From Lobosporangium transversale (Eukaryota > Mortierellomycota > Mortierellomycetes > Mortierellales > Mortierellaceae), in assembly GCF_002105155.1 (NCBI RefSeq), contig NW_019029001.1, positions 579,845 to 643,844 on the forward strand: DNA of 64,000 nucleotides, written 5' to 3'. The first letter of the stretch is position 1, and each line of letters starts with the position of its first letter. Of this stretch, positions 44,959 to 55,519 are shown in pieces. The notes beneath the pieces are model-generated. The model was not told where the DNA came from. It did no database searches and worked only from the letters and a program-made list of their open reading frames with translations. The translations under genes and the position numbers were made by a program.

Positions 44959-47900
44959 ATAGACAAAAAAATTTAGAACTTTATAAACTATTTAACTGAA
45001 TAAACGAGTATCATGTCACTCGAGAAAGGTGCGCAATGTGCACCATTTATGATTAATGCTTTAGTATATATATAAATATATGCATACTTCTGGAGAAAAA
45101 TATCTGATATTTTACTTCTCTGACCAAACTGACGATACAAGTTATAGTAATATCAAATTACAAAAAAAAAAAAAAAAAGCAGAGCCTGAGCGCCAGATAC
45201 TCTTGTCGTTCAAAACCATGAAGCATTCTCTTGTTAACTTGTATCTGTAACGAGCCTCAAGGGCTCCTGAGTCCTAAACACGTTTCTTTTTAATGGAAGC
45301 CTTCTATGTATCCTATATGTACCCATCCACCATGCTGCCTTCTTACTGTCTAAGAAGCCAAGAATAGTAGGATGGAGGATAGAGTATAAAAAATCCTCTG
45401 GTTGGTAGGTTGGTAATGTCTTCGTTGCCTCCGCGCTCCCTTTTTTGCTTACGTTCCCTATACAAATCCTCGACATACCCGACTTCCCTTCCTGTTTTTT
45501 TTACGAGTATCCATAGTGAAAATCAGTAATTCGTCATTGAGCACTTCATATTCTCCATATCTCGGCTGCTACCGCCATTTTGTTTCAACAATGATGTTGC
45601 TCCCTATCGTTAAGGACTTGGTTCGACGATCAGAAGTTTATTTTTGGATTGACGGTATCGGTTAGAGGCCAAAAACCTTGAGAATGCCCGGATGGAGTGG
45701 CAATGGTGGTCACTATGAATGTTACTATCGAGGTTACTGTCGTCGATCCCTCTCGGTCATGTACTTGGAGCCCTCTGTTTAAGTTGATCTACCATACCAC
45801 TACCGGTAAGACAATGAAAGCATAGACTCTACGTCGCCTTGTAGCCTTGTGTCAATTGATATTGACTGACTCTGGTTGATGCCCCAAGAAAACGTATATA
45901 AAGAGATCCACAGCAAGATGACATTCTGTATACGTCGGCCAGAGAGAGAAGAGCGAGGACACACCAAAGTCTGGACCAATTTATCTAAGAGTGTCGATGA
46001 CAAGGTTTCAGTATAACAAGGATACGGTCAAGATACTTCTATATAAGAACTGTGGGTGAGCCTCTACAACAGATAGAGGAAATCTTTGGGTGGGTGCTAT
46101 CAGAGGTTTGTTCATGCCTCGAGAAGATACTCGATGTAGTAGCATTGAATACTGAACTCCAAGCGAGTGGTATACAAGCAATGTTGAAAGACGAAAAGCT
46201 TATTTTCGTAGACAACGCGTCATATACCAATACAAACGCTTCTTTGTTCCTATCCAAGACATTGAGATTGGTCCAGGGGCTGGAAGCAATAGTATATGTA
46301 CAAATGAAGTTCGAGTCGGGTCACAGGTCATAGGAACAAGATCGGAGTCTACGAAAGGAGAAAGAGGAGAAGGGGGATAGAAAGACAACTGGAGAAATCC
46401 AAGAAAGCATGTGGCATGGATCGATAAAATGTCCCGTGCGCATAAATTGCGCACTGTGATCCCTGATGTAACATTTGCTTTCGCCTCTTTTGTAATTTGG
46501 AAATACCAGACCCTGGTTATGCATAGATGTATACATGTATACTGTACGAGGGAACGAGGGGTTCGAGTTTGTCAGATCTTAACGTCTCTTGCATCTGTTT
46601 GCAATAGTTTAAATGTCAATACTCCCTGGACACAATAGCCTCGTGTCCAAAACAATATGTATAAAAAATATATAGTACTTTTTTATGCCATTACTTTATG
46701 ATGATCTCCCAGTCCCTCCCGTGCATGCCCCATGTGTTTGATTGTGTACTTTATAAAGGGGTAATTTTGTAACTACTGAACATTCAAAACTTGAAACACC
46801 CAAATGCCCCCTTTGTCCATCCAAATTAGTTTCATAAAGTTCAAGTTACAAAAGTATTAATAATAAATGTGTCTTTTCCCTGTGTTCAAAACATTAGATG
46901 ACAATGATCAACGCAATTTTTTTCGCCTCCATCTTTGTGTAAGTATCCCTGTAAAAAGCTGTTGCACATACCGCGTGGTGATCTGGTTTATTGGAATGTT
47001 GAATGTATCACTCCAATATTTTTATTCATCATCCATCAATCGATCTTTATTACGCCCAATCGGTTTTTTTTTTTTTTTTTTTTTTTTTTTAATGAATAAA
47101 TCCATCACCGTGCGCCATTGATTCCAACTGGCGCCCAGATGTTTAAAAACCATTATGAGCACTACAGTTTCAGTCGCAACTAAATAAAGCCATTTTACTC
47201 AGCGACACCATATTTCAATCCATTTGCTGTGCTCCATGAATAATAATAATATATATATAATAATAAAGATGTGAAATAAATTTCTAGATTTTTTTTCCTT
47301 TCCTTTCAAATTGTCGCACGTTTGGATTTCGAGGAATGAAAAGGAAATGAATGGCCTGAGGATCCGAGAAGGTTTATGCTAGACTAGATGCACTAGAATG
47401 ACAATTAATCAGTCGTAAATATATCTCTCTCCTTCCCGTCAACCATCTTTTGTTTTCACTTTATGCCAAGTTTTTCTGTCATTAATTATCAGGCCTTTTT
47501 GACGTGAACCGGAGAAATCAAATAAACCAATGAGACAGAGTTCGGCAATGGCATGTAAATCATCCAGCATTCATTTATTACAGTTTAAAATAATTTCTAA
47601 AAATGATCATGGCACACTGTGGCTTTGATGAAAGCCAAATGAATACCGCCAAATTAAAAATACAAAAACCATTAGAAATCGTTTACCGCAACCTGTTATG
47701 CATTTTGCTTTGGACTGAACATTTTTCTCCTAAACGCTTGTTGAAGTATATACATCTAACCTATTTTTTTTTTTTGAGGTTAAGAACTCTATCCCGATGA
47801 GATACATGTACATGTACAAATATACTCACAATTCTTTGTACGACATTTTTGGTAAGGATGATTTTTATAATACTCAGGATACAATAAATCTTTCTCATTT

Positions 47901-48081
47901 TTCCATCCTTTCTTTTAAACAAATTGAGCAAAAAAACAATAACGCTGCACAGTTAGAATGGTTAGTTGAACAGGGGACAGAATGGAGAAAATATTTTATG
48001 GGATAAGGAAAAAGGGGGAACAACACCCCCACGTCTGTTCATGCATAGTTGCCGTACTGACTGCACTGTAATATCACCAAT

Positions 48082-48088
<7 letters not shown>

Positions 48089-48120
<32 letters not shown>
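48089..48120. repeat. (TA)16 microsatellite
   Basis: 32 bp of uninterrupted TA units inside the gene-poor region. Confidence 0.95.
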
Positions 48121-48123
<3 letters not shown>

Positions 48124-48733
48124 TCATTTGTTTTTCCACTAGTGTACTTAGACTTTTATTGTCATCATCGTCCGCCTCTCCTTCTCTTGTCACCAGAAAC
48201 AACCCGGAACTTATCTTTTGATCATTTGGTCCTCGATTGACGAAGGGAAAGGCGCATCGGCATAGATTCAATACAGTGATCGAAGCCCATATCTTTTTAT
48301 TTGCTTACATAGTTGAGAAAAAAGAGCTGCTGGAATGCCAGTTGAAAAAACAAGATTAAATTAAATATTACATTTTGGAACGAGATGTTTATCTCATTCT
48401 TGTCCTAAGCCTCGCCACCCATCTCTCCTCCTTCTTTCATGCCGCTGTGTAGAATAAATGCGTTGATTAAGGGGGGAAGAGCTTGTGCAGAAACCACTGT
48501 CTTTCGGAGAGAAACTAAAAGGCCATATCTCACTCTCAGACAACAGTTGCTCCGTGTAGATATGCTGTAGCTGCCCTACGGAAGAAAAGAAAAAAGATAG
48601 TGGAGAGACAGAATGCTCATGCATGCTCTCTTTGTTCGCTCTCTGGCTCAACATAGGCTTAGCTACCGTAAGCCATAAATCAAAATCCTAAAAAAAACTC
48701 GTTGATATGCCCGCTATAGATGCCTAGAACTAG

Positions 48734-48768
<35 letters not shown>

Positions 48769-49945
48769 TGAGCAATGAACACTGCTTTGGTGGAGAACAT
48801 GGAGAAATTAAACATGAACGTCCTCAAAGCTCACATTTATGACTCGTCTCGTTATTCCACCATTCTGCCTTCACCTTGTATTCACTTGATTTTTTTTCTT
48901 TTGAGCGTACAAAAAAAAAAAAAAAAAAAAAGAACAAATAACCGAGAAGGAATGAATTGTAGTTGTGTGAGTTGTTCGCTCAGAAATTAGAATGCTCAAT
49001 CAGATTTTTTTTTAAAACATTCCCATAGGCCCATAGGGTTGAAGATTGTAAAATGATGAGGAAATCATATAGGGGATAGAGAGAGAAGGATATACAAAAA
49101 AAACTAGCTAGAGAGAGTTTAAAGTGGCTAGAAGACCTAGACCTTGAGTAATAACACTACTATACTGCTAATAAATGAATAAAAAAGTTTCATCAAGGAG
49201 GGGGATGTTTGTTGATCAAGCACAGGGGCCCTTCTGAAAACTGAGTTGATTGTTGAGTTGTTTCGACAACCAGGGGATCTAGAAATTTGTATTGAATAGG
49301 ACACATGAATCCACGAATGTAACAAATAAGGGAGCTTAATAACCTCTTAGTGTCAAGAGCCAAGACAATGATTACAAGAAAACCATTTTGCAAGACAAAA
49401 TTAAAGTAGAAAGCATTTGCACACCTTATGAATGTCAACAAGTGGATTCATTAAAATAAAGCGACGAAAAATAAAAAACCAGTCGATGAACTCCTCGTAT
49501 TTTTTATCAATGGAGTACAAAACCAAATTTCCTCAGAGAAATGAATATGTCTGTTTTACATAAAAGCTGGTTTGAGAGATGTTGCTGTATAGACATGTGC
49601 AACGGACTAAGCCGAGTCGATAGGTTTGCGCCACGCTCAGAAAAGACCTTGTGGTACCTTCCTCTTTGACAAATGGATTGGAGCATGTCTGTAGAGCCAA
49701 TATCAATTAATGTCCTATATTCAATACTTGAAACAATTGAGTACACAAGCCATTTGGTTTGAAAATTAAGTTTAATTGCGCCGGCCTTGTTGTGTGCCTG
49801 AGAGGGAGTGTGTGGAAATTTATCCCTCTGCTAATAACACTAAGACCAAACAAAAAAGTAAATAAACAATTGATATATCTGTATTCAGTTGCCAATTAAA
49901 ATAACAAAGTTTGTGCAATCTTAATGTCTCCAGACCAACCAAAGG

Positions 49946-49984
<39 letters not shown>
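49946..49984. repeat. A39 homopolymer run
   Basis: The longest homopolymer in the window, about 70 bp upstream of the TATA box of the secreted LPMO-like gene. Confidence 0.95.
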
Positions 49985-49986
<2 letters not shown>

Positions 49987-50053
49987 AGAAAGACAAGCGG
50001 TATGTGAATGGAAAGAGCAACTGCCCCTATGCCTTCCTACTCCTCCCCTGGAG

Positions 50054-50061
50054 TATAAATA
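50054..50061 (+). promoter_or_regulatory. TATA box of the secreted LPMO-like gene
   Basis: TATAAATA sits 218 bp before the ATG and is followed by a long pyrimidine-rich tract (CTCCTCTCTTGCCCTCTTCT) and then an adenine-rich leader. This layout is typical of highly expressed inducible fungal genes. Confidence 0.6.
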
Positions 50062-50278
50062 CCTCCTCTCTTGCCCTCTTCTCTATTTTTTTATTCCTCA
50101 TCACTCTCACCTTCTTACAAATTCTCCCCTTACACGCTATTGTCATAGCTACACCCACCACAAGCTAAGCACAGCAACCCCACACAGTTCTTTACGAACA
50201 AACCTTTTTGCAGAAAGAAAAAAAAAAAACCTAGGAACCTTCCCATCTCCGTCTCTCATCCAAAACCTATAACCAACC

Positions 50279-50965
50279 ATGGTCCTCAAACTCTCCTTCA
50301 CCATCGTCTTGATCGCCACTTTGGCTCTTTTCACCTCCTACACTCCCCAAGCTGAGGCTCACTCCTGGGCTGATTGCATTGACTGGAAGGGTGCAAACGG
50401 AAGAAATGACTTTAAGAACGGAAAATGCAATGGCTACGCCCGTCGCTTCCCCACTAGCAAGAAGTACTCATTCGGCTCGCTCGACAGCGCCTCCCCTAAC
50501 CGCCACTACGAACAGGACCATGATAACCCCAACAGCGCCTTGCCTTGCTCCGATGGCAAGCATGGTGAGGAAACCGGTGCTAACGAGACCCGTGCAAAGA
50601 ACATTAAGGATGCCTATGACCCCAAGAAGGGTTACGGTAAGATGACGGTTGCCCGTGCTGGTCAGACTCTCTGTGTCCGCTGGCCCGCTAAGAATCACTC
50701 CAAAGAGTACAAGGTCCCCAACGTTCAGATCCACATGGCTCGTGTCCCCAACCGCTCTGATATCTCTCAACGTGAGTTGATCCGCAACACCATCGCTAAC
50801 TTGCCTTACGGAAACTGCAACTCTGGCTCCTCTGACCGTCGCCCCTGCGGTGGATGCTTCAAGGTCCCCACCAACCGTAAGCCCGGTGTCTACCTCCTCC
50901 AGTGGCGCTGGATGTTGAACAAGAACGAGTGGTACACCTCTTGCGCCGATGTCCAGATCCGTTAA
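50279..50965 (+). CDS. Secreted LPMO-like protein with N-terminal histidine
   Basis: A single-exon protein of 228 residues. Residues 1-27 form a signal peptide ending QAEA, so signal peptidase would expose His28 (HSWADCIDW) as the new N-terminus, the hallmark of copper histidine-brace enzymes. More His residues (HYEQDHDNP, VQIHMARVP) could complete the brace. The end YLLQWRWMLNKNEWYTSCADVQI resembles LPMO C-terminal strands with their axial Tyr/Phe. At least six Cys suggest disulfides, with no GPI signal or carbohydrate-binding module. LPMOs cleave chitin or cellulose oxidatively, but the AA family is not decided, and a non-catalytic copper-binding relative is possible. Codons are biased to C-ending forms (AAC, GCC, CGT/CGC), unlike the AT-rich flanks, suggesting high expression. 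Confidence 0.82.
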   Translation: MVLKLSFTIVLIATLALFTSYTPQAEAHSWADCIDWKGANGRNDFKNGKCNGYARRFPTSKKYSFGSLDSASPNRHYEQDHDNPNSALPCSDGKHGEETGANETRAKNIKDAYDPKKGYGKMTVARAGQTLCVRWPAKNHSKEYKVPNVQIHMARVPNRSDISQRELIRNTIANLPYGNCNSGSSDRRPCGGCFKVPTNRKPGVYLLQWRWMLNKNEWYTSCADVQIR

Positions 50966-51696
50966 ATCATTTCTCATCGCTCTTTTTTTACAGTCATTCA
51001 TAAAACAGCAAAAATAGTCTAAAAAAAAATATAGATCAGCTTTTACCTCAACATAGAGTTTAGTGATGTATTAGTTGTCTCTTGTCTTTTTTTATCTTGT
51101 CATTATTGAATGTTGAAAATACCTGTATCTTTGCATCTTTGCTGGTCAAGACGCGCTGATCAGCTTTCATTATTTTTAAAAAAAGAAATAAAAAGAATAT
51201 TCTCCACTCAGATTCTGCTCTTTCTGTTCATTAACAAGATCCTCAAGTGGTCGTAGAACATTCGCTCTTGCTTTGTGAAATTCACCGCTTAAATAACACT
51301 GCCCAAAGATTACATGGTATGCGACTTGAAAATAGTTATTTCTGAAAACTACTTGTGATACCACATTAATAACGATATTAATTTAAAAACACTAACCACA
51401 TATATATTAAAAGATAAAGCAGAAGAAAAAACAGAAAAGTTTGTGTGTCTTTTAAACATTACCACTTTAATAATAATAAAGCATATTCGGTTTGAATGAG
51501 CAAGGCATTATAAATGGCGTATAAAACTGGATACTTTTTTTTTAGCATGATAGTAAACACCCAATATGAATGGTCAAGAAAGGTATATACCCATTTGTAC
51601 ACTCAGATTTATCTTCCCACCTTTTTTTTTTTTTTTTAGAAAACAAGAATAGTTTCAGCACTCTATGGACAAAGTGCCTCAGACATAATATGTAGC
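50966..51696. other. Intergenic, 3' flank of LPMO-like gene
   Basis: About 730 bp between the secreted protein and the transposon cluster. It is AT-rich with T and A runs. No gene is recognised. Confidence 0.5.
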
Positions 51697-52255
51697 TTTT
51701 TTTTATAACAAGGACCTACGAGGTCATGTGGGAACTAGCAGTAAACAGTCATTGCTGCATAAACGGCTAGAGCCGTAATATTCATGATCTCATAAACTCT
51801 GAACGTCTTTTCTTTTACAACATCCTGTTCATAAATCACGTCAGCATTGGGTAGACTTCCTTGGATCCCTGGGGACCTATGGCACGGCTCTACCCCCTAC
51901 TTGGCCTGTTCTGCGCGAAGGTCATCCTTTAACCGCAGTCCTCAATCATCAAAAATTTGCAACTTCCCAGGCGCTCCATAACCTGTCTGTTCCAGATTTC
52001 AGTCATGCTGAGCTCCTCAATTGACTTGACAAAGCGGCAAACAATGTACCTTGAGATCGATGCTGTGGTCCTGAAGATCGCCTTCCATTTCTGTATCCCA
52101 TATCTCATCCTCATCATCGCCGTTCCTATCATCATGGCGTCGTACTTCCCGCACACCATCGATATGCATCTCTATAGTTCCTCAGATGTAATCCTCCTCT
52201 GCCGCAGTAAAAGTTGGCTCTTTTGTCCTTAGCGGGTCTACCTCTCTGTCTGTCT

Positions 52256-52256
<1 letters not shown>
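51697..52256 (-). mobile_element. LINE copy A: short, internally deleted, apparently mosaic non-LTR fragment
   Basis: The 3' end (low coordinate) is a short T run plus ATAACAAGGACC, the same terminal motif as the two larger copies. The 3' UTR (51705-51930) and the segment WKAIFRTTASISRYIVCRFVKSIEEL match the 53875-55348 copy. The other end (about 52100-52240) instead matches the X element (TFTAAEEDYI, HIDGVREVRR), with a TGG-to-TGA stop and a frame change at the junction near 52100. A second deletion near 51985 removes about 90-100 codons before VMERLGSCKFLMIEDCG. The 5' end abuts the poly-T of element X. It is a dead copy. Confidence 0.8.
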
Positions 52257-52288
<32 letters not shown>

Positions 52289-52485
52289 ATAACAAGGACC
52301 CTCAGGGTCATGGGATTTATTTTCTACATTCTATGAACAAAATGCTCCAGAAACTATAGTCAATAAATAGCTATTACTGCACAAACGACAAGAGCCGCTG
52401 TATCCATGATTTCATAAACCCTGACCGCCGTGGTTGGTACTCAAAGTCCACCTTTCCGACGTGGCCTGTTGCGCAACGCGACAAA

Positions 52486-53871
52486 TTATCCGCTATCCAT
52501 AGTCATCAAAAACTTCATTCCACCTAGCCGCTCCATCACGTCCAGTTTGGCTTTCCCAAGGTAAATGTCCCGGACTCGGTCATCCGCGATCTTGTAGATC
52601 TCTTTTACATTCAGCTTCTGTCTTTGTCTGAGGGAAGGGACAAGGAAATCATTGCTACTACGTCTGTGCTCCCCAACACAGTTGCGTCCTCTGGCGCGTT
52701 TGCTCAAAGCAGTGATTCCACGAGCCTTTTCCCATTCAACGGTGACTTTACACCGTTTGTTCCAGATTTCTGTACGACCGAATTCCTCTATGGCCTTGAC
52801 GAAGCGCCCTGCCATATATGTAGCTATCCTTGTTGTTGTCTTGAAGCCAACTTTCCAACTCTGAGCAATGGACTTGGGCGTAAGTCCATGGTAAATGTCC
52901 TGCACAGACCAATCTGGTGTGTGCTCTCTCTCTTCCTCATCATCGCCGTTCCTATCACCACGGCGTCGTACTTCTCGCACACCATCGATATGCATCTCCA
53001 GAGTTCCCCAAATGTAGTCCTCCTCTGCCGCAGTAAAAGTTGGCTCTTTTGTCCTTGGTGGGTCTACACCTCTCTCTCTGGCCCTTTGTGCTTGCTCCTG
53101 CACTGCTTTCAACTCTTTCCTCCATGTCCTCTCCCCTATCACATTCACATTTTGGATTATCTCCTTCCACTTCTCGGCCTGAGTCTCCATCGTCCTTGGA
53201 CATCTCCAGATGTGCGATGTATCTTCATCCTCTGTCCCACACACTCTGCAGTTGCCGTCTTCATAAAGGTCCGGCCTCCAGTGTCTCATATATAACTGTG
53301 TAGGCAACATTCCATGGAGTTTCTTGATCCTGTGCGCTCGCTTTTGGCAGTCCGCTGGGCTGGTGAAGAGTCCTTTCGGTAGGTTGCTATCATGAACAAT
53401 GTTCATAGTAGCTCGCCAATCAATTTTTGTCCAATCCTTAACATGCTCCTGCATCCTGTTCTGAGCGATCCACGTGTGATGTGTACGAGTTGTTGACTGT
53501 AACTTAAGGATCTGCCTTAAGTCATCTTCCGCTGGTACACCGTTGAACTTTGCATGGCAGTACATGTCATTATGCTCCGTTATGTTGATATCCCATAGCT
53601 CGCCATAATGTCCATGTTTTGCTGCTTCGTCCGCTTCTTCGTTCCCTCGGTTGCCGGCATGTCCTTTGACCCACTCGACCGTGACTTCCGATCCTTGTTG
53701 AATAAATGCGTTGTGTATAGCTGCCCACCATACTGCATACGGTGATCTAATACGTTGTCGCAACGTGCTATCCACTCTGCCTCGGACCAATGCTCGGAAT
53801 TGAGTCATAACTGCGCTGTTATCAAGTCGGATTGTCATAGGTCTGTTTCGTAGGCTGATAAGTATTCCTGC

Positions 53872-53874
<3 letters not shown>
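52486..53874 (-). pseudogene. LINE X ORF2 C-terminal part: RNase H and zinc-knuckle-like region
   Basis: About 460 codons are open. The RNase H part shows TIRLDNSAVMTQF with a catalytic-type Asp, then VTVEWVKGHAGNRGNEEADEAAK with the conserved His and Asp of type I RNase H in retrotransposons. The following domain contains RAHRIKKLHGMLPTQLYMRHWRPDLY and a CCHC-like knuckle, CRVCGTEDEDTSHIWRCP. The end is RLGGMKFLMTMDSG. The N-terminal part of the RNase H (MAFGVVVQTQEGDFYTALSG ... STKAELAGLLAGILI) lies at 55349-55460, on the far side of the inserted LINE. The frame is broken by that insertion, and reverse transcriptase is not present in the window. Confidence 0.85.
53857..53874. repeat. Target-site duplication, left copy (18 bp)
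   Basis: GATAAGTATTCCTGCCAA, identical to 55349-55366. It flanks the inserted LINE and continues the X reading frame on both sides. Confidence 0.93.
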
Positions 53875-53905
<31 letters not shown>

Positions 53906-55348
53906 ATAACAAGGACCCACGAGGTCATGTAGGATTTATTTAGATGTTAGCTCTATAAATGGGTTGCCCCATTACTGGGGTCGCAAATAAAGCGGTATCC
54001 AATAATCGACCGAAGCCGCATCGTCATACTGCCACAGTACTACATCCTGTTCATAAACCACGTCAGCATTGAATAGACTTCCTTGGTCCCAGAGGACCTG
54101 TGGCACGGCTCTACTCCCTACTTGGCCTGTTGTGCGCGAAGGTCATCCTTTAGCCGCTGTCCTCAATCATCAAAAATTTACAGCTTTCCAGGCGCTCCAT
54201 AATCGCCAATTCCACCTGCTGCCGGTAGCTTTCCGCCACTCGCCGGTCTGCCTCAGTCCTGATCACCTTCACATCTGCTGTTCGTCGTTGTCCCTGGTGA
54301 GAGCCAAAGAATTCACCTCTGCTACGTCTGTGCCTCCCAACACAGTTGCGTCCCCTGGCGCGTTTGCTCACAGAGGTGATACCATTGTCTCTTTCCCAGT
54401 TGACGGTGACTTTGCAGCGTCTGTTCCAGATTTCAGTCCTGCCGAGTTCCTCGATTGACTTGACAAAGCGGCAAACAATGTACCTTGAGATCGATGCTGT
54501 GGTTCTGAAGATCGTCTTCCATTTTTGTATCAGTTCCTTCGGCACCAAACCGTGGTACAAGTCTTGGACAGTCCAGTGGGCATCCTCACCCTCGTTCCTC
54601 CGTCCCATATCCACATCTTCCTCACCAAACAGAGTGCTCGCATGTCGAATCTCTCTGACGCCCTTGAACATCGCTTCCAAAGAGCCCCAAATCACGTTGT
54701 CGGCTACAGGTGTAAACGAGGGGCCTCCTTTATTCAGGTTTGGCTCCTGTGTTTTCCCTTGTTTGTCTTCCCGGAGCTTCTTCTCCTTCACTAATGCTCT
54801 TTTGCCATCCTTCGTGATGAGTTCTATGGCCTGCTTCCAACCTTTCAATTGCTCGTCCAGTGTCATGGGACATCGCCAGAGGTGTTCTATGTCCTCCTGC
54901 TCCTGTTCACACATCCTGCAGATGTCAGTCTCATACAGGTCCGGTCGCCACTGCCTCATATAAGTGAGTGTAGGAAGCATGCCATGGACCTTTTTTATTC
55001 TGTGCGCTCTCTTGTGACAATCTGCTGGGCTGGTGAAGAGGCCTCTAGGCGTGTTGCCATCGTGAAGAATATGCAGGCTTGCTTTCCATTCTACTTCTCG
55101 CCAGTCTGCAATATAATTCCTGACTCTGTTCTGAGATGCCCACAAGTAATGTGTTCTCACTGCTGATTGGAGTTTTAGCAGGTGTCTAAGATCATCCTCC
55201 ACCACCTCGTTCTCGAAAATAGCGTGACAGCGCAGATCGTTGTGTTCCAGTCCTTTGATTGTCCACATTTCGCTAAAATGAGCATCTTTGGCGGCTTGGT
55301 CTGCCCTTATACTGCCTCTATTCCCAGCATGGCCCTTGACCCATTTCA
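53875..55348 (-). mobile_element. Inserted 5'-truncated LINE (sister subfamily) inside element X
   Basis: A 1474-bp insertion on the minus strand. Its 3' end is a 30-nt poly-A (T run 53875-53904) preceded by the same terminal motif as X. Its 5' end begins abruptly inside the RNase H coding region (LKWVKGHAGNRG). Perfect 18-bp direct repeats flank it, so this is a target-primed reverse transcription event into X. At protein level it is clearly diverged from X, so it belongs to a related but distinct subfamily. Confidence 0.9.
54150..55348 (-). pseudogene. ORF2 C-terminal fragment of the inserted LINE
   Basis: About 400 codons remain open from WVKGHAGNRG to the end, ESCKFLMIEDSG, without internal stops. 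It carries the same domain order as X: an RNase H tail, FTSPADCHKRAHRIKKVHGMLPTLTYMRQWRPDLYE, a CCHC-like knuckle CRMCEQEQEDIEHLWRCP, then RNCVGRHRRSRGEFFG. The RNase H front, reverse transcriptase and any ORF1 are absent because of 5' truncation, so the copy cannot act on its own. The open frame suggests a recent insertion. Confidence 0.85.
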
Positions 55349-55366
55349 GATAAGTATTCCTGCCAA
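55349..55366. repeat. Target-site duplication, right copy (18 bp)
   Basis: Identical to 53857-53874. Bases on either side differ, so the duplication is exactly 18 bp. Confidence 0.93.
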
Positions 55367-55499
55367 CAAACCAGCTAGCTCTGCCTTTGTCGAGGATGCG
55401 TTGCCTGCTACTCTACCAGATAGCGCAGTGTAAAAATCACCCTCTTGTGTCTGGACTACTACACCAAATGCCATATTTACTCTTTCAGTGCCAATATCT

Positions 55500-55519
55500 T
55501 AGTATTATTTAGAATCATT
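55500..55519. repeat. Target-site duplication of SINE-like insert, left copy (20 bp)
   Basis: TAGTATTATTTAGAATCATT, perfectly repeated at 56137-56156. Confidence 0.92.

Larger units (their letters stand above)
44959..50053. other. 5.1-kb gene-poor region
   Basis: No gene is recognised. It contains an AATAAA at 44999-45004 serving the PLC-like gene, runs of A18-A39 and T26-T30, and a (TA)16 repeat. A 93-codon frame at 46052-46333 (+) reads like ordinary protein (EEIFGWVLSEVCSCLEKILD) but has no neighbour exons I can join. It could be a relic, and I leave it uncalled. No tRNA-like B box was seen here. Confidence 0.5.
52257..53874 (-). mobile_element. LINE element X, 3' segment (RNase H to poly-A tail)
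   Basis: On the minus strand this runs from the RNase H core to the 3' UTR and a 31-nt poly-A (T run 52257-52287). The UTR ends with the motif read on the plus strand as GATAACAAGGACCCTCAGG. The 5' side stops at 53874, exactly at an 18-bp target duplication, because another LINE is inserted there. The missing 5' continuation of X resumes at 55349. X therefore predates that insertion. Confidence 0.85.
55349..55519 (-). mobile_element. LINE element X, 5' continuation (RNase H N-terminal part)
   Basis: On the minus strand this encodes DIGTERVNMAFGVVVQ, the first RNase H strands, and ASSTKAELAGLLAGILI, then ends at the insertion point where the 52257-53874 segment resumes in frame. The frame continues across the SINE-like insert as YDNDSK, a likely decayed form of the DGS motif, with two TAA stops. 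X is therefore inactive. Its true 5' end was not found. Confidence 0.75.

Noticed and set aside
47065-47090. Another LINE poly-A tail, suggested by a T26 run in the gene desert.
   Set aside because: The LINE terminal motif GATAACAAGGACC does not follow the run, and no target duplication was seen. The same holds for the other homopolymers outside 51697-55348.
48089-48120. A CRISPR-like or satellite array in the gene-poor region.
   Set aside because: It is a plain TA microsatellite. No spaced direct repeats occur anywhere in this eukaryotic window.
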